From Rutpela maculata (lineage: Eukaryota > Arthropoda > Insecta > Coleoptera > Cerambycidae), in NCBI GenBank assembly GCA_936432065.2, contig OW386287.2, forward strand, positions 95,497,091 to 95,561,090: 64,000 bases of DNA, given 5' to 3'. Numbering within the stretch: the stretch's first letter is position 1; each line of letters starts with the position of its first letter. The position numbers and the translations under genes are program-made. Shown piece after piece: positions 34,026-45,937 of this stretch. The notes beneath the pieces were generated by a model, which was not told the origin of the DNA, did no database searches, and saw only the letters and a list, made by a program, of their open reading frames with translations.

Positions 34026-35109
34026 TTCATTTTCCTGTTTAAATACCTCGGATAAATGATGCATCCGCATTAACAGTTCAATGTTGACTTCATTTACCAA
34101 ATAAAATCTTGTTAACTCAACAGTATGCTTTTATGTGCATTTAAGTGGTATTGAACCAAGACAATAATTTAAAATATTATTATGCAAGCTAGATATAAAT
34201 TATTTCTATTTTTACGATTCTATATTAATAAATTAAATCAAAAATTAGGTTTGACACACCAGCTAGTCGGCGAAGTACCACAAGCAGCTGAAAATCACCC
34301 CTAAGGAATCATTTGTCACAAGATGGGGACAATATGATGGAAAAATGTAGTTGGGTTGTGACACCTGGAGAGGTCAGACCATAGCAGACTGTTTTGATGA
34401 CTGCAAGACTACCTCTGCTGCACAAAACATCCCAACTTTTTCATCTGGCAACTTCCATATTTTTTGCCGTATATTTCAATGTCCTTTCCTAAAAAATGCT
34501 AGATTTCTTGGTTGGTTTTAAAGGTTAATAATGTACTTCTCTTTCTTTTTCGTCATAGTCAAATTCCATAAAAAAGATACCCTTAAACCCGGTGCCACCC
34601 AGCCATAATCCTGGCACTGCTTCACCTCTTAGGCGTCTAGCAACGCAATTCCATGTATGGAGTCAAGTCTACCGAGGATCAACTGCTACAGATTAGGGTT
34701 GAGTTAGCAAGGAGGATCAGTGACATCAGTGACAATGTGATCCAAAACTTAATGGGTGTGTGCTTGAAAAACTTTAAGTGTTTTGGAACTCTCAAAGGCT
34801 CAATTATATTAGATTAGGCAACATTAACTTATAAATTTGAATTTTTAAAAGCTGGGGACCAGCTTTCAACGGGCGGGGGAGTCAAACCTAATTTCTGATT
34901 TTATTTATTAATATAGAATTGTAAAAATAGAAATAATTCATAACTAGCTTGCATAATAATATTTTAAATTATTGTTTTGGTTCAATACCATTTAAATGCA
35001 CGTACAAGCATACTGCTGAGTGAACAAGGTTTTATTTACTAAATGAAGTCAACATTGAACTGTAAATGCGGATGCATCATTTATCCGAGGTATTTAAACG
35101 GGAAAATAT
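34026..35109. repeat. Inverted pair, arms about 230 bp
   Basis: 34026-34257 (CCTGTTTAAATACCTCGG ... AAAAATTAGGTTTGAC) and 34881-35109 (GTCAAACCTAATTTCTGAT ... GAGGTATTTAAACGGG) are inverse copies, about 90% identical. The 620-base interior (34258-34880) contains GC-richer patches but no frame above 60 codons. The arms do not start TG or end CA and stand in inverse orientation, so they are not an LTR pair. Confidence 0.75.
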
Positions 35110-35849
35110 ACAATTGAAGTCAGGCTTGAAAGGCAGAAATTAATTTTACAAAATTTGATTTCTTTCAAAGGGCTGTATTATGCAAAATAAATTTTTACAA
35201 TTCTTTTCACTTCATACATCTTCTAACTTAGTGTTTTGAAAGTACGATCCTATAATACGAGGGAAATTATGAAAAATATTATAAGAATGACAGCTGTTTA
35301 ACTAAAATAAGCAATACATTTCATATCAATAATTAAAAATGCTTTTTGGAAAACGAATTTATGTGCACCAATTAATGGCTCACACTTGTCGAAGCGCGCA
35401 GGAATACTGTGTCGCTGAGCTCCGTTCCGAGCGTTAATGGCAATATTTCTAGCTCCGATAGTTTTGCTCAAATGAAAAAAAATGATAAATACATCTTTAT
35501 GCAAAATTTCCTCCTCTTTCTTTTTGTCCCGTTATCATTTTCTGAAAAAAATCAAACTAATAAAATTATTTACTATAAACCATATTTCTGCGCCTAATTT
35601 GTTAAATAAAAACATCGCACAAGTCTTAACTCGATAAACTATTCGGATTATCATTTTTACTATTTTTAAGAATATCCCCTCTTGTCAGCGAGTTCGGAGA
35701 ATTTCTGAAACAATAATTTGAATTAAATCTAGGATTATAGAATACAGTTTAATAAATTAGAAGTAGTCTTGGGTTTTGTAAACAATTAGGGCATTAAAGA
35801 CGATAAGAGTTTTAACAGCTGATAGTAGACTGCATCAATACGCTTATTG
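35110..35849. other. No recognised gene
   Basis: Frames at 35298-35504 (-) and 35409-35597 (+) show no motif. Confidence 0.4.
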
Positions 35850-37262
35850 TGACTTCCGTGGGAGTTTCGTTGATACAAGCTGAATTGATATAAAATTAAT
35901 GATGATATACTGATGTTTCAAAATCTCAAAGCCGTCAAAAAATGTCCTACTCAAAAGGTCATTATAATCAAAAAACGAGTTATTTCTTATATTAGTGAAT
36001 CAGGTGTTTTCATATTTCTACTTTTGAGTAATAGCAAATACTTTTATCCATGAATAGAACCAGTCAAAATAAGTAGATTTTCGAAAGATCCACCTCAAGA
36101 AATCATGCCTGCTCCCCCTGCCCCCCCTTCAAAGAAGCTGCCTGTATCTGCCTATATATATATTTTTTCTCAAAAACGGTAGGAGCTAGAGGAATGATCT
36201 TGACGCCATTCGATAGAGTATAAAATTTTACATAAGACCCTCCATTTGCTTTTTGCTATTTTCTTTTTTTTAAGGCCCCACAGCAAAAAAAAAAAGAGTG
36301 AGGAGCCTTCCAACAACGACACATGTTTGGCTATACCTCTAAAAAATGTTTAAACTAAAACGGACCAATAAATCAAAATTCTAGATATAGAAAATAAAGA
36401 CCATTATTTTTTCTATCGATTGTATATTATTTGTTATGTTACTTGTTGATATAAAGCCGTCAGTGGGGTACAAAGAGAAAGATGCGCATGTGCATAATGA
36501 ATTAATTTAAAATAATTTATTATTGTTGTTACAAACTGCGAAAATATTGATTGTACCTGTTCAAAATTATTACATTATTATTGTTTTTAACAACAATAAT
36601 AAATTATTTTAAATAAATTCATTATGCACATGTGCATCTTTCTCGTTGTACGCCACTGACGGCTTTATATAAACAAATAACATATACAAATAATATACCA
36701 GTCGATAGAAAAAATAATGGTCTTTATTTTTTATATCTTGTAGAATTTTGATTTATTGGGCCGTTTTAGAGGTATAGCCAAACATGTGTCGTTGTTGGAA
36801 GGCTTCTCACCCTTTTTTTGCTGTGGGGCCTTAAAAAAAAGAAAATAGCAAAAAGCAAATGGAGGGTTTTATGCAAAATTTTATACTCTATCGAATAGCG
36901 CCAAGATCATTCCTCTAGCTCGTACCGTTTTTTGAGAAAAAAAAAATATATATATATATAGGCAGATACGGGCAGCCCATTTGAGGGGGGGCAGGGGGAG
37001 CAGGCATGATTTCTCGAGGTGGTCTGTTCGAAAATTTACTTATTTTGACTAGTTCTATTCATGGTTAAAAGGATTTGCTATTACTCAAAAGTAGAAATAT
37101 CAAAACACCTAATTCACTAAGAAATAACTCGTTTTTTGATTATAATGATCTTTTGAGTAGGACATTTTTTGACGGCTTTGAGATTTTGAAACATCAGTAT
37201 ATCATCATTAATTTTATATCAAATTCAGCTTTATAACGAAACCCCCACAGAACTTATTTTTA
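35850..37262. repeat. Large palindrome, 1.41 kb, arms about 690 bp
   Basis: From GTGACTTCCGTGGGAGTTTC (about 35850) to AACCCCCACAGAACTTATT (about 37262) the sequence reads as its own reverse complement with roughly 90-93% identity, and only a few tens of bases separate the arms near 36565. Markers: GGCCCCACAGCAAAAAAA with its inverse TTTTTTTGCTGTGGGGCC, and GCATGCCTGCTCCCCCTGCC-type with GGCAGGGGGAGCAGGC. (TA)n runs occur at matching sites in both arms (36162, 36945). No transposase, no tested target duplication. Confidence 0.85.
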
Positions 37263-38889
37263 TGCGTATATCTGGACACCGAGAGCACTCTACTATGAAC
37301 GTCGCTTCCACATTGCTACTATGTTCCAAAAAGGTTATTTTAACCAAGTAAATCTTGAAAAGTAGGTATTTTCTGAGCCAGTTTTTATATAAGGTTTTCA
37401 TATTGTTTTTATTCGTAGTTGCACCAGTTTGCACGTTTCAGTGATTTCAAATAACGTTCTGTACATTTGTTCAGTTTAATATAGTATAATCATTGATGCA
37501 TTTTACAAAATGACTCTACCTATTTGTTCGATTTTATTTTCAAACTTAAAACTCAATACATAATTTATATTTGAATAAGTAAGACAGTTCCAATCCATTG
37601 AGATCAAATGTGTTTTAATCTCATAATTTAATTTCAGATACGCCATCTAATTATAAAATTTGTTCACTTATTATCTTATCTCCGATCTGGCTTTTTAACT
37701 ATGCGGCTCGAACTTGGAGAATTTATATATCAACCCTCCTAGCCTTTGTCATTTCTAGAGAATTTATTTGCCTGTGAAATAGACCTCATTTAAATGTGAA
37801 TGGCCGTTCAAATTCTGAACACCAGCCTAATATGAAATGCGTGAGACGCGTACGTACTACGTAACTACATTTTTGCGGTTTTGCTTCCTCACTGTTGCGT
37901 CACAAAACCAGTCTTTAATCTTATTTTATTATTTTTTATTATCTATTCTAGTTTTCAATTAATATTACACTAAACTCAAACGTTACAAATTTTCGTTGCT
38001 TGCCCCTAACATATTAAACTCTGTTCAAAAAATATTCATAAATTATGGTTTCTGAAAGATTACCATGTTGTGTCTATGATATTTACTTCGGAAGGCCCTG
38101 AAAGGTGCATTTGGAACGTTTATTTTTTTTACATTTTCTAATGGAACAAATAATGTTTGAAAATGTTTTTAACCGCCCTTCAGGTTGCCTCAATTAAGCC
38201 AATCCTAGAATTTAAATAGGAAATTATTCTCAGCCGCTATTTTTTGCATCTACGGGTGTATTTGGACATCAAAAAAATGCACCTAATTTACAGAAGCGAA
38301 CTCAAGGGGAAACAGAAAGCAAAGTAATTTCTTTCACTTTTCTCACTCAACTAGAAAACTATTGACTTTGCTTCTTACGATAAATACTTTCTATTTGAAG
38401 TCAGGGTAAAAAATAGCGATAATCGACCAGAGAAATCAAATTTCTCTCGTCTGCATCATCTGGATATTAATAATAGGTATAGCATTCATGAAACTTCGTT
38501 ATACTGTGAAGAAAATGGGACCAAAAAATGATCGCTGCGACAAATAGAACTGAAAACGAACAACGAACCCAGGTTGTAGACTGCCATCAAATCAATGACT
38601 TTTTTGAACTATAATATATCAAAAATTTATCAAATTTGACGGCCACCAATTTGCCTACAAAACGTGCGGTGTCCTTTTTTTTCAAAATTTTTTGTATGAC
38701 ATATAAATAATTTTTAACACGTTTTTATTAGGTCGACCTGTAACTAACTATGTATTTTAAATAAGTTTGGGAAAAGCATCAGACATAAGGCATCATAAGA
38801 TAGCATACTTCATCTTTCTCAGTTTATCCATCTCTAAGAAATTTCTTTTTCTGTTCCACTCAAAAATCCAAATTATGTAAGTATATCTT
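37263..38889. other. AT-rich stretch, nothing recognised
   Basis: The frame 37231-37434 (-) starts in the palindrome flank and has no motif. No repeat partner noticed. Confidence 0.4.
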
Positions 38890-39255
38890 CAAACACTCCT
38901 AAAGTTCAAAAACTGACACATTTTTTAGATTTCTATTAACAGCATCAAATTTGACTTCAATAGGCGCCTTAAGATAATTTTACCATGAAAACGAAGTTTG
39001 CCAAAACAAATTTAAACAGCGCATTTTAATTTCATCATACTGTGCAATATTTCCTCCATTAAATAAAGTTACGCTGTGAATTTTCTTTCAAGAATAATAA
39101 ATATTAGAAATGGAAAATATAGATTACAAAATCTATGGAGCAATCTGATATTTTTATGTTCAAAAAAGTCCCACTAAAAATTATGAAATAAAATTTCACC
39201 CATTCACAGTCACCCGGTTAATGAATCTGATTACCTAATATTGAAGTCTGTGTAA
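38890..39255. repeat. Diverged repeat shared with 48720-50160
   Basis: Shared words include AACTGACACATTTT, GACTTCAATAG, CACCCATTCACAGTCA and TTAATGAATCTGATTA, in the same order as at 48726-49030 and 50075-50125. In the second copy a TIR element (49047-50074) interrupts the sequence. Noncoding. Confidence 0.6.
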
Positions 39256-39267
39256 AAATAAAAACCA

Positions 39268-39470
39268 CTGTCCAAGGAATCACTACCTCCACATCCAGAT
39301 TTTCTATCCAAGTCATTCACAACGAAAAAATTTTGTATGTGGAAATAATTACTTATGGAACTTTAATAATATAATATTTGAAATCCTCTACTCCAAAAAC
39401 CTATAAAACGATACCCCACATCGGTAGTGGGGTGGAGGTGGTGATAGGGGGATGGTAGTTAGTTTTTAAA
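39268..39470. repeat. Partial copy of the 1641-3553 / 45254-45937 repeat, reverse orientation
   Basis: Runs TGTCCAAGGAATCACTACCTC ... ACCCCACATCGGTAGTGGGG ... GGTGGTGATAGGGGGATGG, which is the reverse complement of the right part of the 45.3-45.9 kb copy. Confidence 0.65.
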
Positions 39471-39899
39471 ACTCCTTTTAAAATATTCATCCTTTTTCCT
39501 GCATACCTCTCTACTTTGTAGTCTTGATGGATATAAGGCTTATTATCTTTCCTAGCTGATACCACCTACATTAGTGAAAACAAATTTCAATTGGACGAGT
39601 AATTAAGGATTTAATGAAAGCACATGCATAATACATACATACATGAGGTAACGCGGATACAAATACTTGAAGAGAATGATTTTGAGGTCAGTTAAAAATA
39701 TGTTTTCAGTTCTTCAAACCTCTCTTCAAATTTCCTCGCCCCTTTATGAAAGTCTTAATGTTTCAAATCGAGCAGCTTAACTCGTCTTGTCTCTAAAAGC
39801 GACTCAGCACCAAATATTTCTTATCTCAGTCACCCAGATGCCTTGCACTGCCCCTAAATGTGGTAATATATTTCTTCATCGCTTCCAGTAAGGCCTCTG

Positions 39900-40432
39900 T
39901 TTTTACTTTTTATTTATTTAACGTCGGCCTATTTCCGCAAACAAGGCCTAGCACCGACGCCAGGAGACAAGCTACTCCAACCTGGAAATTTTGCCGAAGC
40001 TTTTGTCTGTCGAAGACTAGGAATCTTTTACTTTCCTAACATTTAATAGACAAGGGAACGACTGCTTTACATCACCTACGAAGGACGGTGGATAACAGCT
40101 CAAAGTTCTCTTGTACTTCCAAAAAATTCATTTCTGGCCTCGATGACTATTTGTGTTGATCGGCCACACGAGGTCAATTTGGAGAAAAGTAGTTTCCACC
40201 ATTTTCTTTTCACCAATTTGATGATTAGTGTGTGACCCTTAGCTTACTTATACATATCTAACAGCTAGAGTTTTACACTCTTGGATAGTTCACCACACTC
40301 CATCACTTTATTCATTTGAGAAGCTTCAACAAGTGTAGCATGATTTTTAAGATCGCCGTCTTCATTGCACCTGCCATCCCTAGCTAGGCAAATGCGTACA
40401 CACTTCCCAGCCCTCTGGATTTGCTAATGCAT
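39900..40432 (-). repeat. Possible LINE 3' end (minus), unproven
   Basis: On the minus strand the segment near 39905-39970 reads GCCTTGTTTGCGGAAATAGG then CCGACGTTAAATAAATAAAAAG, a GC-rich stretch ending in overlapping polyadenylation signals, as in non-LTR 3' ends. No coding frame upstream is recognisable. 39471-39899 holds nothing I recognise. Confidence 0.3.
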
Positions 40433-41643
40433 CGAAGTTATATAAATGTCATAAAAAAGATCCAAATAATGTTGAACTAAAAAATGAATTTATCATGTAT
40501 AGGAACCGGTTAAATGTCCTAATCAAAAACACAAAAACTAAATATTATAAGGACCAGATAGATAAAAATAGAAATTGTGTAAAAAATCTATGGAATACAG
40601 TAAAAACCATAAATTCAGTAGACAGAAATATTAATATTAAAGAAGTCTTAAATAGTGCAAATCAACCTATATCTGATGATCTCGGAATGGCAAATGTTTT
40701 TAATGATTTTTACGCAGATGTTGGCAAAAATTTGGCAAAAAAAATTCATAAACCACAATCTCCTCCTGCTAAAATACATTCAACACAGTTTTCTCTTTTC
40801 TTGGAACCTGTGGACAAAAAAGAGATTATTTCCACCATAAACTCACTAAAAGTGAATAAAGCACCAGGATTGGATTTAATCAAATCAGAGACCCTGAAAG
40901 AGGTGTCGGAAGAAATAGCACCGCCACTGACTTACTTAATTAATAAAATTATTGAAACGGGAATTTGTCCTCCGGAGTTTAAAAATGCGGTTATAAAACC
41001 AATGTTTAAAAGCGGAGACAGAAAACTAGTGTCTAATTATCGACCAATATCTTTGATCACAAATCTAGCAAAAATTTTTGAAAAGATTATTAAATCAAGA
41101 CTAGTAAAATATCTAAATAAATATAATTTAATTTCAAATAAGCAATTTGGGTTCAGGGAGGGCAAATGCACTGAGGGTGCTATTTCTTCTCTTACAGGAA
41201 ACATTTATCAGGCGTTAGATAAAGGAAAAGCCTCACTTTGTGTGTTTTTAGATCTGGCCAAAGCGTTCGACACTGTCAGTCATGTCCAGCTGCTAGATGC
41301 CTTGGAATGTTTTGGAATTAGAGGAAAAGTACATGATTTGTTTACCAGCTACCTGTCTGACAGAAAACAGTTTGTTAAAATTAAAAATAGTGTCAGCGCT
41401 CATAAAATTGTGCAATATGGTGTTCCCCAAGGGACTGTTTTGGGTCCAATTCTGTTCATCATTTATATAAATAATTTACTTACCATTCATAGTACTGGAA
41501 AAATAATTAGTTTTGCAGATGATACTGCCATTTTCTACGAGTCGGCATCATGGACAGAGTTAAAAAGAAACATAGAAAGTGATTTAAAAAATATAATAGA
41601 CTTGCTTAATCACAAGTTATTACGTTCCTTTCAGTTGCAATAG
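40433..41643 (+). pseudogene. LINE reverse transcriptase, main part
   Basis: The first Met-initiated frame is 40495-41643 (382 residues), but codons back to about 40433 still read as LINE protein (KCHKKDPNNVELKNEF), so the Met is internal and the true start is lost. Motifs in order: NKAPGLDLIK (121-130), NYRPISLITN (181-190), FLDLAKAFDTV (251-261, catalytic Asp 253), GVPQGTVLGPILF (309-321) and ISFADDTAIF (338-347, catalytic FADD). After about residue 371 the frame departs from the family and stops at 41643; the continuation is in another frame, so one indel lies near 41610-41640. Confidence 0.88.
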
Positions 41644-42253
41644 AAGTAATTTACCTGATTATAACAAACTAGAAATAAATGCACACAACAGTTTGATTGA
41701 AATAAACGGCTCAGACGTCACAAAATATTTGGGAGTGTACATAGATAAATTTCTAAGATGGGATGTACATATAAATACCGTTACATTTACTCTCAGAAGT
41801 ATATTATATAAATTTAAGTTTCTAAATAAAATACTAGATGTAAAACAAATGAAAATAATATACCATGCACTAGTGGAGTCTAGGCTTTCGTATGGCATTC
41901 TGGGATGGGGTGGTGCTTTAAATATTCATTTAAGCAGTTTAGAAATAGTACAAAAGAGGTTCATAAAAATAATGCTAAGTAAACCAGCAATATATTCAAC
42001 AGATTTGTTATTCTCAGAATCCAGATTATTTGATGTTAAGCAACTCTTGCACATCGTCATCAATCAATATAGAAATAGAAATAATTTACAGTTACTCACT
42101 CATGCATATCCTACAAGAGCTAAATCAAATTTGCAAGCAAAAATTCCTGCCTCTGCTAAGACCATAGGCCAAAGAAGTCATAATTTCCTTTCGCCTCGCC
42201 TTTATAATTTTCTACCCTTACTCTTCTGTAAAAGATACCCTAACTATCTTTAA
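41644..42253 (+). pseudogene. LINE reverse transcriptase, thumb and C-terminal region
   Basis: The frame that covers 41693-42253 (186 residues from its first Met) continues the protein upstream of that Met to about 41644. It contains KYLGVYIDKFLRWDVHI, the YLG.. motif after the palm, then SRLSYGILGWGG, and a basic C-terminus ending at 42253. This is the normal end of Jockey/CR1-type ORF2. There is no RNase H domain. Confidence 0.82.
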
Positions 42254-42570
42254 CACATGTTTAATAAGCAGACACACTAATTAATGATACGCAATTATAC
42301 CCACGTACAAATTATTTTTTGTGGGTAGCAATTGTTTATTTGCCATAGTGTGATTTTCTTACTGCGATAATTATTAATATTGAATAATACTATATATCAT
42401 TGTATCTCGCATATATTTACGCTGTTTATATATTATAGTAACCATCTTTTTTGGAAATGTATTTGTATTTGTTTTTGCTTTGCTTTGCAAATAAATATTA
42501 TTATTTATTATTATTATTATTATTCACATCCGGTCACCATCGAATAATATTGAGGCCTAGGTCTAATAAC

Positions 42571-43195
42571 TTTTTTTTTTGGTGAGGGAAAATCTTCAAT
42601 CTTGAAAATATTCACTACCACGGACCGTGTTAATGAGGGATTATTTACCCACTAAAAACCCCCACCTCTTCACTCTCACACCCCGGAATCGCTTTGCAGC
42701 ATACATCTGAATGAACAAGATTCTGCCTCATTTGCATGTCTCTCTTCTCCTATTCTTTTGATTGCATTACTTTTCTGATGTACTTTTCCATCGAGCTTAA
42801 TTTTTCACTGTTTTCCATCATTTCTTCCATGCTGTTATTCTCGTTTAGAATTATTCTTCCAATCTAATGCATTCGTCTCTGTGATCGCAGTATGAACATA
42901 TTTCCTCCGCTGCTTTACCTATCCTGTGTGTATGAACTTGAAAGATCTGTGTCCAGTCAACACTTGAGTTGTAAAGTAGTCTATACGTCTATATCGGCAC
43001 TTGATCCATTTCTTTACGTCGGGTGTGAGTACTTGTGTCCATTGAACTATTTCCAGTGTGTCCATTACTGCGCCTGCCATCTCTCCAGACTGGTATCTCT
43101 TTTCTCTTTCTTGGCTTGTAGCGTACCTTCGTCTTTCCTTTCATAAAATCTTCTCCTTTCATCTATTAAAAGGTCTATGGGGAGCATAGTCTAAT
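42571..43195 (-). pseudogene. R1-clade-like LINE, C-terminal region and 3' UTR, degraded
   Basis: On the minus strand the pieces read, in two or three frames: RWQAQ, then TPDVKKWIKCRYRRIDYFTT and QVLTGHRSFK, then ICSYCDHRDEC, then EEMMENSEKLSSMEKYI. The order Arg-Trp-Gln, LTGHG-like, a Cys-X2-Cys-type finger and an acidic helix is the C-terminus of R1-type LINE proteins. A 3' region with GGGTTTTTAGTGGGTAAATA follows and ends in ten A residues (42571-42580). Several stops and frameshifts separate the pieces. Confidence 0.7.
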
Positions 43196-43539
43196 AAGTG
43201 CCTGTAAAGCCAGTACAGGATCTAGTTCCTCCAGTTTCTACCCAATGATTCTAGCAAAAGATTGAAAAAGTTTCAGTGTATCGCATCATCCAGTTCTCCT
43301 TATTTATAACGTCTTAACGAACCTATTGTTACCCTTGCATAATTCTAGTTTTTTTGCTTAATCTCTATTTGCTACAGAGTATCATCTGTTTTCTCCCTTC
43401 AACTCCTTGACTAACGTTTTTGATTGCGTCTTCTTCGTCGCTTACTACCTGGTTTCCCTCGAACTATTAATTGTTCTATATCAGACTTGCTATTTTCTCC
43501 ATCTTTCTTTACGCTCTTGAGACTTGAGAGACTTGACTT
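43196..43539. other. Degraded LINE-like sequence, no surviving frame
   Basis: Lies between the two minus-strand LINE tails. 43400-43500 shares diverged words with 33090-33120. Probably the upstream part of the R1-like copy. Confidence 0.35.
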
Positions 43540-44200
43540 TTGAGACTTAAGTGATTCCCCCATTCAGTCCGGATTTTAACCAAAAGGCCAAAATCCTTCC
43601 TTTGGAGGCATCTCTTATTTCCTCCAGCACTGGAAAACCAATACCTCAAGCTCATAAGACTAGAGCAGGAAGTTAGGACGTGGATAGTAGTTTCTTCCTA
43701 ATCCCCGCAGAACTTGCAGTCGGGGTTGCTAACCACCCCTATAGTGTGCAGGTGCTTTCTGAAAAAGCCATGTCCAGTCAAAAGACCTACCACGGTTCTG
43801 AGATGCTTCCTGCTTAGTCGCAGGGTTTGTTCTGCTCGCTTCGGCGAGGCCTGTGAAATAAGGAGCTTCGCTTGCCGGAGTCCTGTGTAGGAGGCCCAGA
43901 AATCAGAGTAGTAAGAATGAGTCTAGTTATCTATTGACTTCTTGGTGTTTGATCTAGGGTAGCCGAGAGCCGGCTCTAGGCACGGTAGGGGCAGCTGAGA
44001 GCTCCTTCTGGCCAGAGCATCTCCCCGCTCCTTACCCTCAATGTTACTGTGTCCAGGCACCCAGAGAAGTTGGATGAGCCAAGTTCACAGAAAGCCTGTT
44101 TATAGTTTTGTACTAGTATTGACTTGGTCCTAACTGATGCAAGGGCCTTGAGCGCCGCTTGAATTAGAATGATAGGAAAAAACTTTGTAGGTCTTACAAG
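43540..44200 (-). pseudogene. LINE RNase H domain and C-terminal finger, degraded
   Basis: The minus strand reads AALKALASVRTKSILVQNYK, then IQLLWVPGHSNIEGKERGDA, the classic WVPGHS..GNE.AD segment of RNase H with Asn replaced by Lys and Ala by Gly, then, after a TAG, THSYYSDFWASYTGLRQAKL, LLTGHGFFRKHLHTIGV and a CKFCGD...H....C finger with a second in-frame stop. Such an RNase H plus finger tail is found in I-type and related LINEs. It is a different family from the R1-like tail next to it. The reverse transcriptase is absent. Confidence 0.75.
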
Positions 44201-45248
44201 AAACTACGTCAGATGAAGCAATGCTGTAAGACGTCTCATAGAGCAAAAGGAGGCCAACTAGAATAATGCGTGGATCACAAAACGTTTGCTAAGTCGTCGT
44301 GAATGAGAAGGAGAAGAATAGAAGATTGTCTTCGATTGTCGTGGAGAAAAATGTTGGGATGCCGAAGACGTTGAACAGTTGTTTTAGAGAGTGCACTTCT
44401 GTTCGATGTGTTGTCCATAGAATTCGTAACAATTCTCAATCACCTTGTAGTTATTGTGAAATTTATTTCATAATTTTTAGTGGCCTCTTTTTGAGCATGA
44501 TTTAATTTTTTACAATTTTTTTTAATTTTAGGGTATATGATTAGACATATTTGTTTTTTTTTCTATTTATAGTTTTGTATCTTTATAAAAATGCCATTTC
44601 TATATGATGATTTAATTACGTAATTTTTAGGAAGAAGTAAACCTTCCTTTAAAAATTAGGTAATTAAAAGATGGCATAATACCGACTCAAAAAAGTATTT
44701 TGTAAATCCCTGTAGAGATTTCCGGAAGTCTTGCATGTACGCTAAACGTTGCGTAGGGGCTACTAGATTGAATTTTCTTATTTTATTTTTACACCCTAAT
44801 ACCTCTTCACTCCTCCAACTCCCGCACTATACACCTAGCCAAGAGGGACAGAGTTATTCAAAAAGGAACGCATATTTCACTTATATCTGTTACAAATCTA
44901 ATGCCAACACCCATTCATACTCCCACTATGACCCATTCATATCTTTTAAAAGTTTTATTTCAAAATCAATTGTCATTCTACAAAAAAGCACAAACCTAAT
45001 TTCTTACTCCGAGTTGTCCGAGTTGTCCCCAACATTCACTGAAAATTTTCTTTCTTTCAAATACTTTTTTAGTTTTAAACTTCCAAAGCCTTATTTGATC
45101 GTCACCAAATTAGTAGAATAAAGTTTGCATAATAACTAAGAACTAGAAACAGTTGAAGAAATCCTAAAAGCTATCATTGCTCTTATGGTTTTATATTATT
45201 TTTCATCTCTTTGATATAAACCTGCTCGAGGTAATTCCAAAGTGCTTT
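44201..45248. other. No recognised gene
   Basis: 44228-44290 is the partner of the 32918-32975 repeat. The 128-codon plus frame at 44735-45121 is low-complexity (Ser, Tyr, Phe-rich), has no motif and is probably chance. Confidence 0.35.
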
Positions 45249-45253
45249 ATTAC

Positions 45254-45937
45254 TTCCACGTCCAGTGGAAGTATAGTAACGACAAAAAAAATTTTAAAAA
45301 TTTTTATTGTTCAAATAGGCTTAGAATTTCACGAAACGTCGAGATTTTAAGTTTGAGCGAAAAAAAATTTTCTGTCTGTCGGTCTGTCTGTAACTTTTTT
45401 TTGTGCGCACGTTTACTCTGGAACCGTTTGAGATATTGACTTGAAATTTGGTACACATATGTACTTTAACGATATCTAAAACTAGATTATATTTTCATCT
45501 TGTTCCGTCGAAGGGTTGAGGGGTAAACTGAGGTAAATTTGGGGAAAATAGGTAAATCAAGCAGGTAAGAGTCCATAAAATTGGTATTTAGTATATACAA
45601 GAGAAGCTGAGGTCTCAAAAAAATTTTTGGCATTAGCCACTCCCATTATCACCCCCACCCATTATTAAAGGGGATGAAAAAAAATTGTGATTTAGGGTGT
45701 GTACAAGAACCAGAAACCTCAAAATGTTTTTTTACTTCATCCACCCCCACTACTACCCCCTATCACCACCCCCACCCCGCTACCGATGTGGGGTATCGTT
45801 TTATGGGTTTTTGGGGTAGAGGATTTCAAATATTATATTATTAAAGTTCCATAAACAATTATTTCCATATACCAAATTTTGAGTGACTTAGATAAAAAAT
45901 CTGGATGTGGAAGTAGTGATTCCTTGGGCAGCGGTTT
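45254..45937. repeat. Old repeat family, copy 2 (uninterrupted)
   Basis: CCAGTGGAAGTATAGTAACG ... GATTCCTTGGGCAGCGG; matches 2971-3553 over most of its length, and around 45575-45615 preserves the site where the 1891-2939 MITE went into copy 1. C-rich tracts (CATCCACCCCCACTACTACC) and the CTGTCTGTCGGTCTG run are shared. Confidence 0.75.

Larger units (their letters stand above)
40433..42523 (+). mobile_element. Non-LTR retrotransposon (Jockey/CR1-type), 5'-truncated, with ATT-rich tail
   Basis: Coding similarity begins abruptly at about 40433 and runs through a reverse transcriptase split in two frames (40495-41643 and 41693-42253). A 3' region of about 240 bases follows with AAATAAATATT and a tail of repeated ATT units (about 42490-42523). 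Tails of short tandem units instead of poly(A) are usual for CR1-like elements. No endonuclease remains. I found no target duplication. Confidence 0.85.

Noticed and set aside
34026..35109. LTR pair of a retrotransposon
   Set aside because: The two copies are inverted, lack TG...CA ends, and no gag or pol lies between.
44735..45121. 128-codon plus-strand open frame
   Set aside because: Low-complexity Ser/Tyr/Phe-rich translation, no motif, no supporting neighbour; length is compatible with chance.
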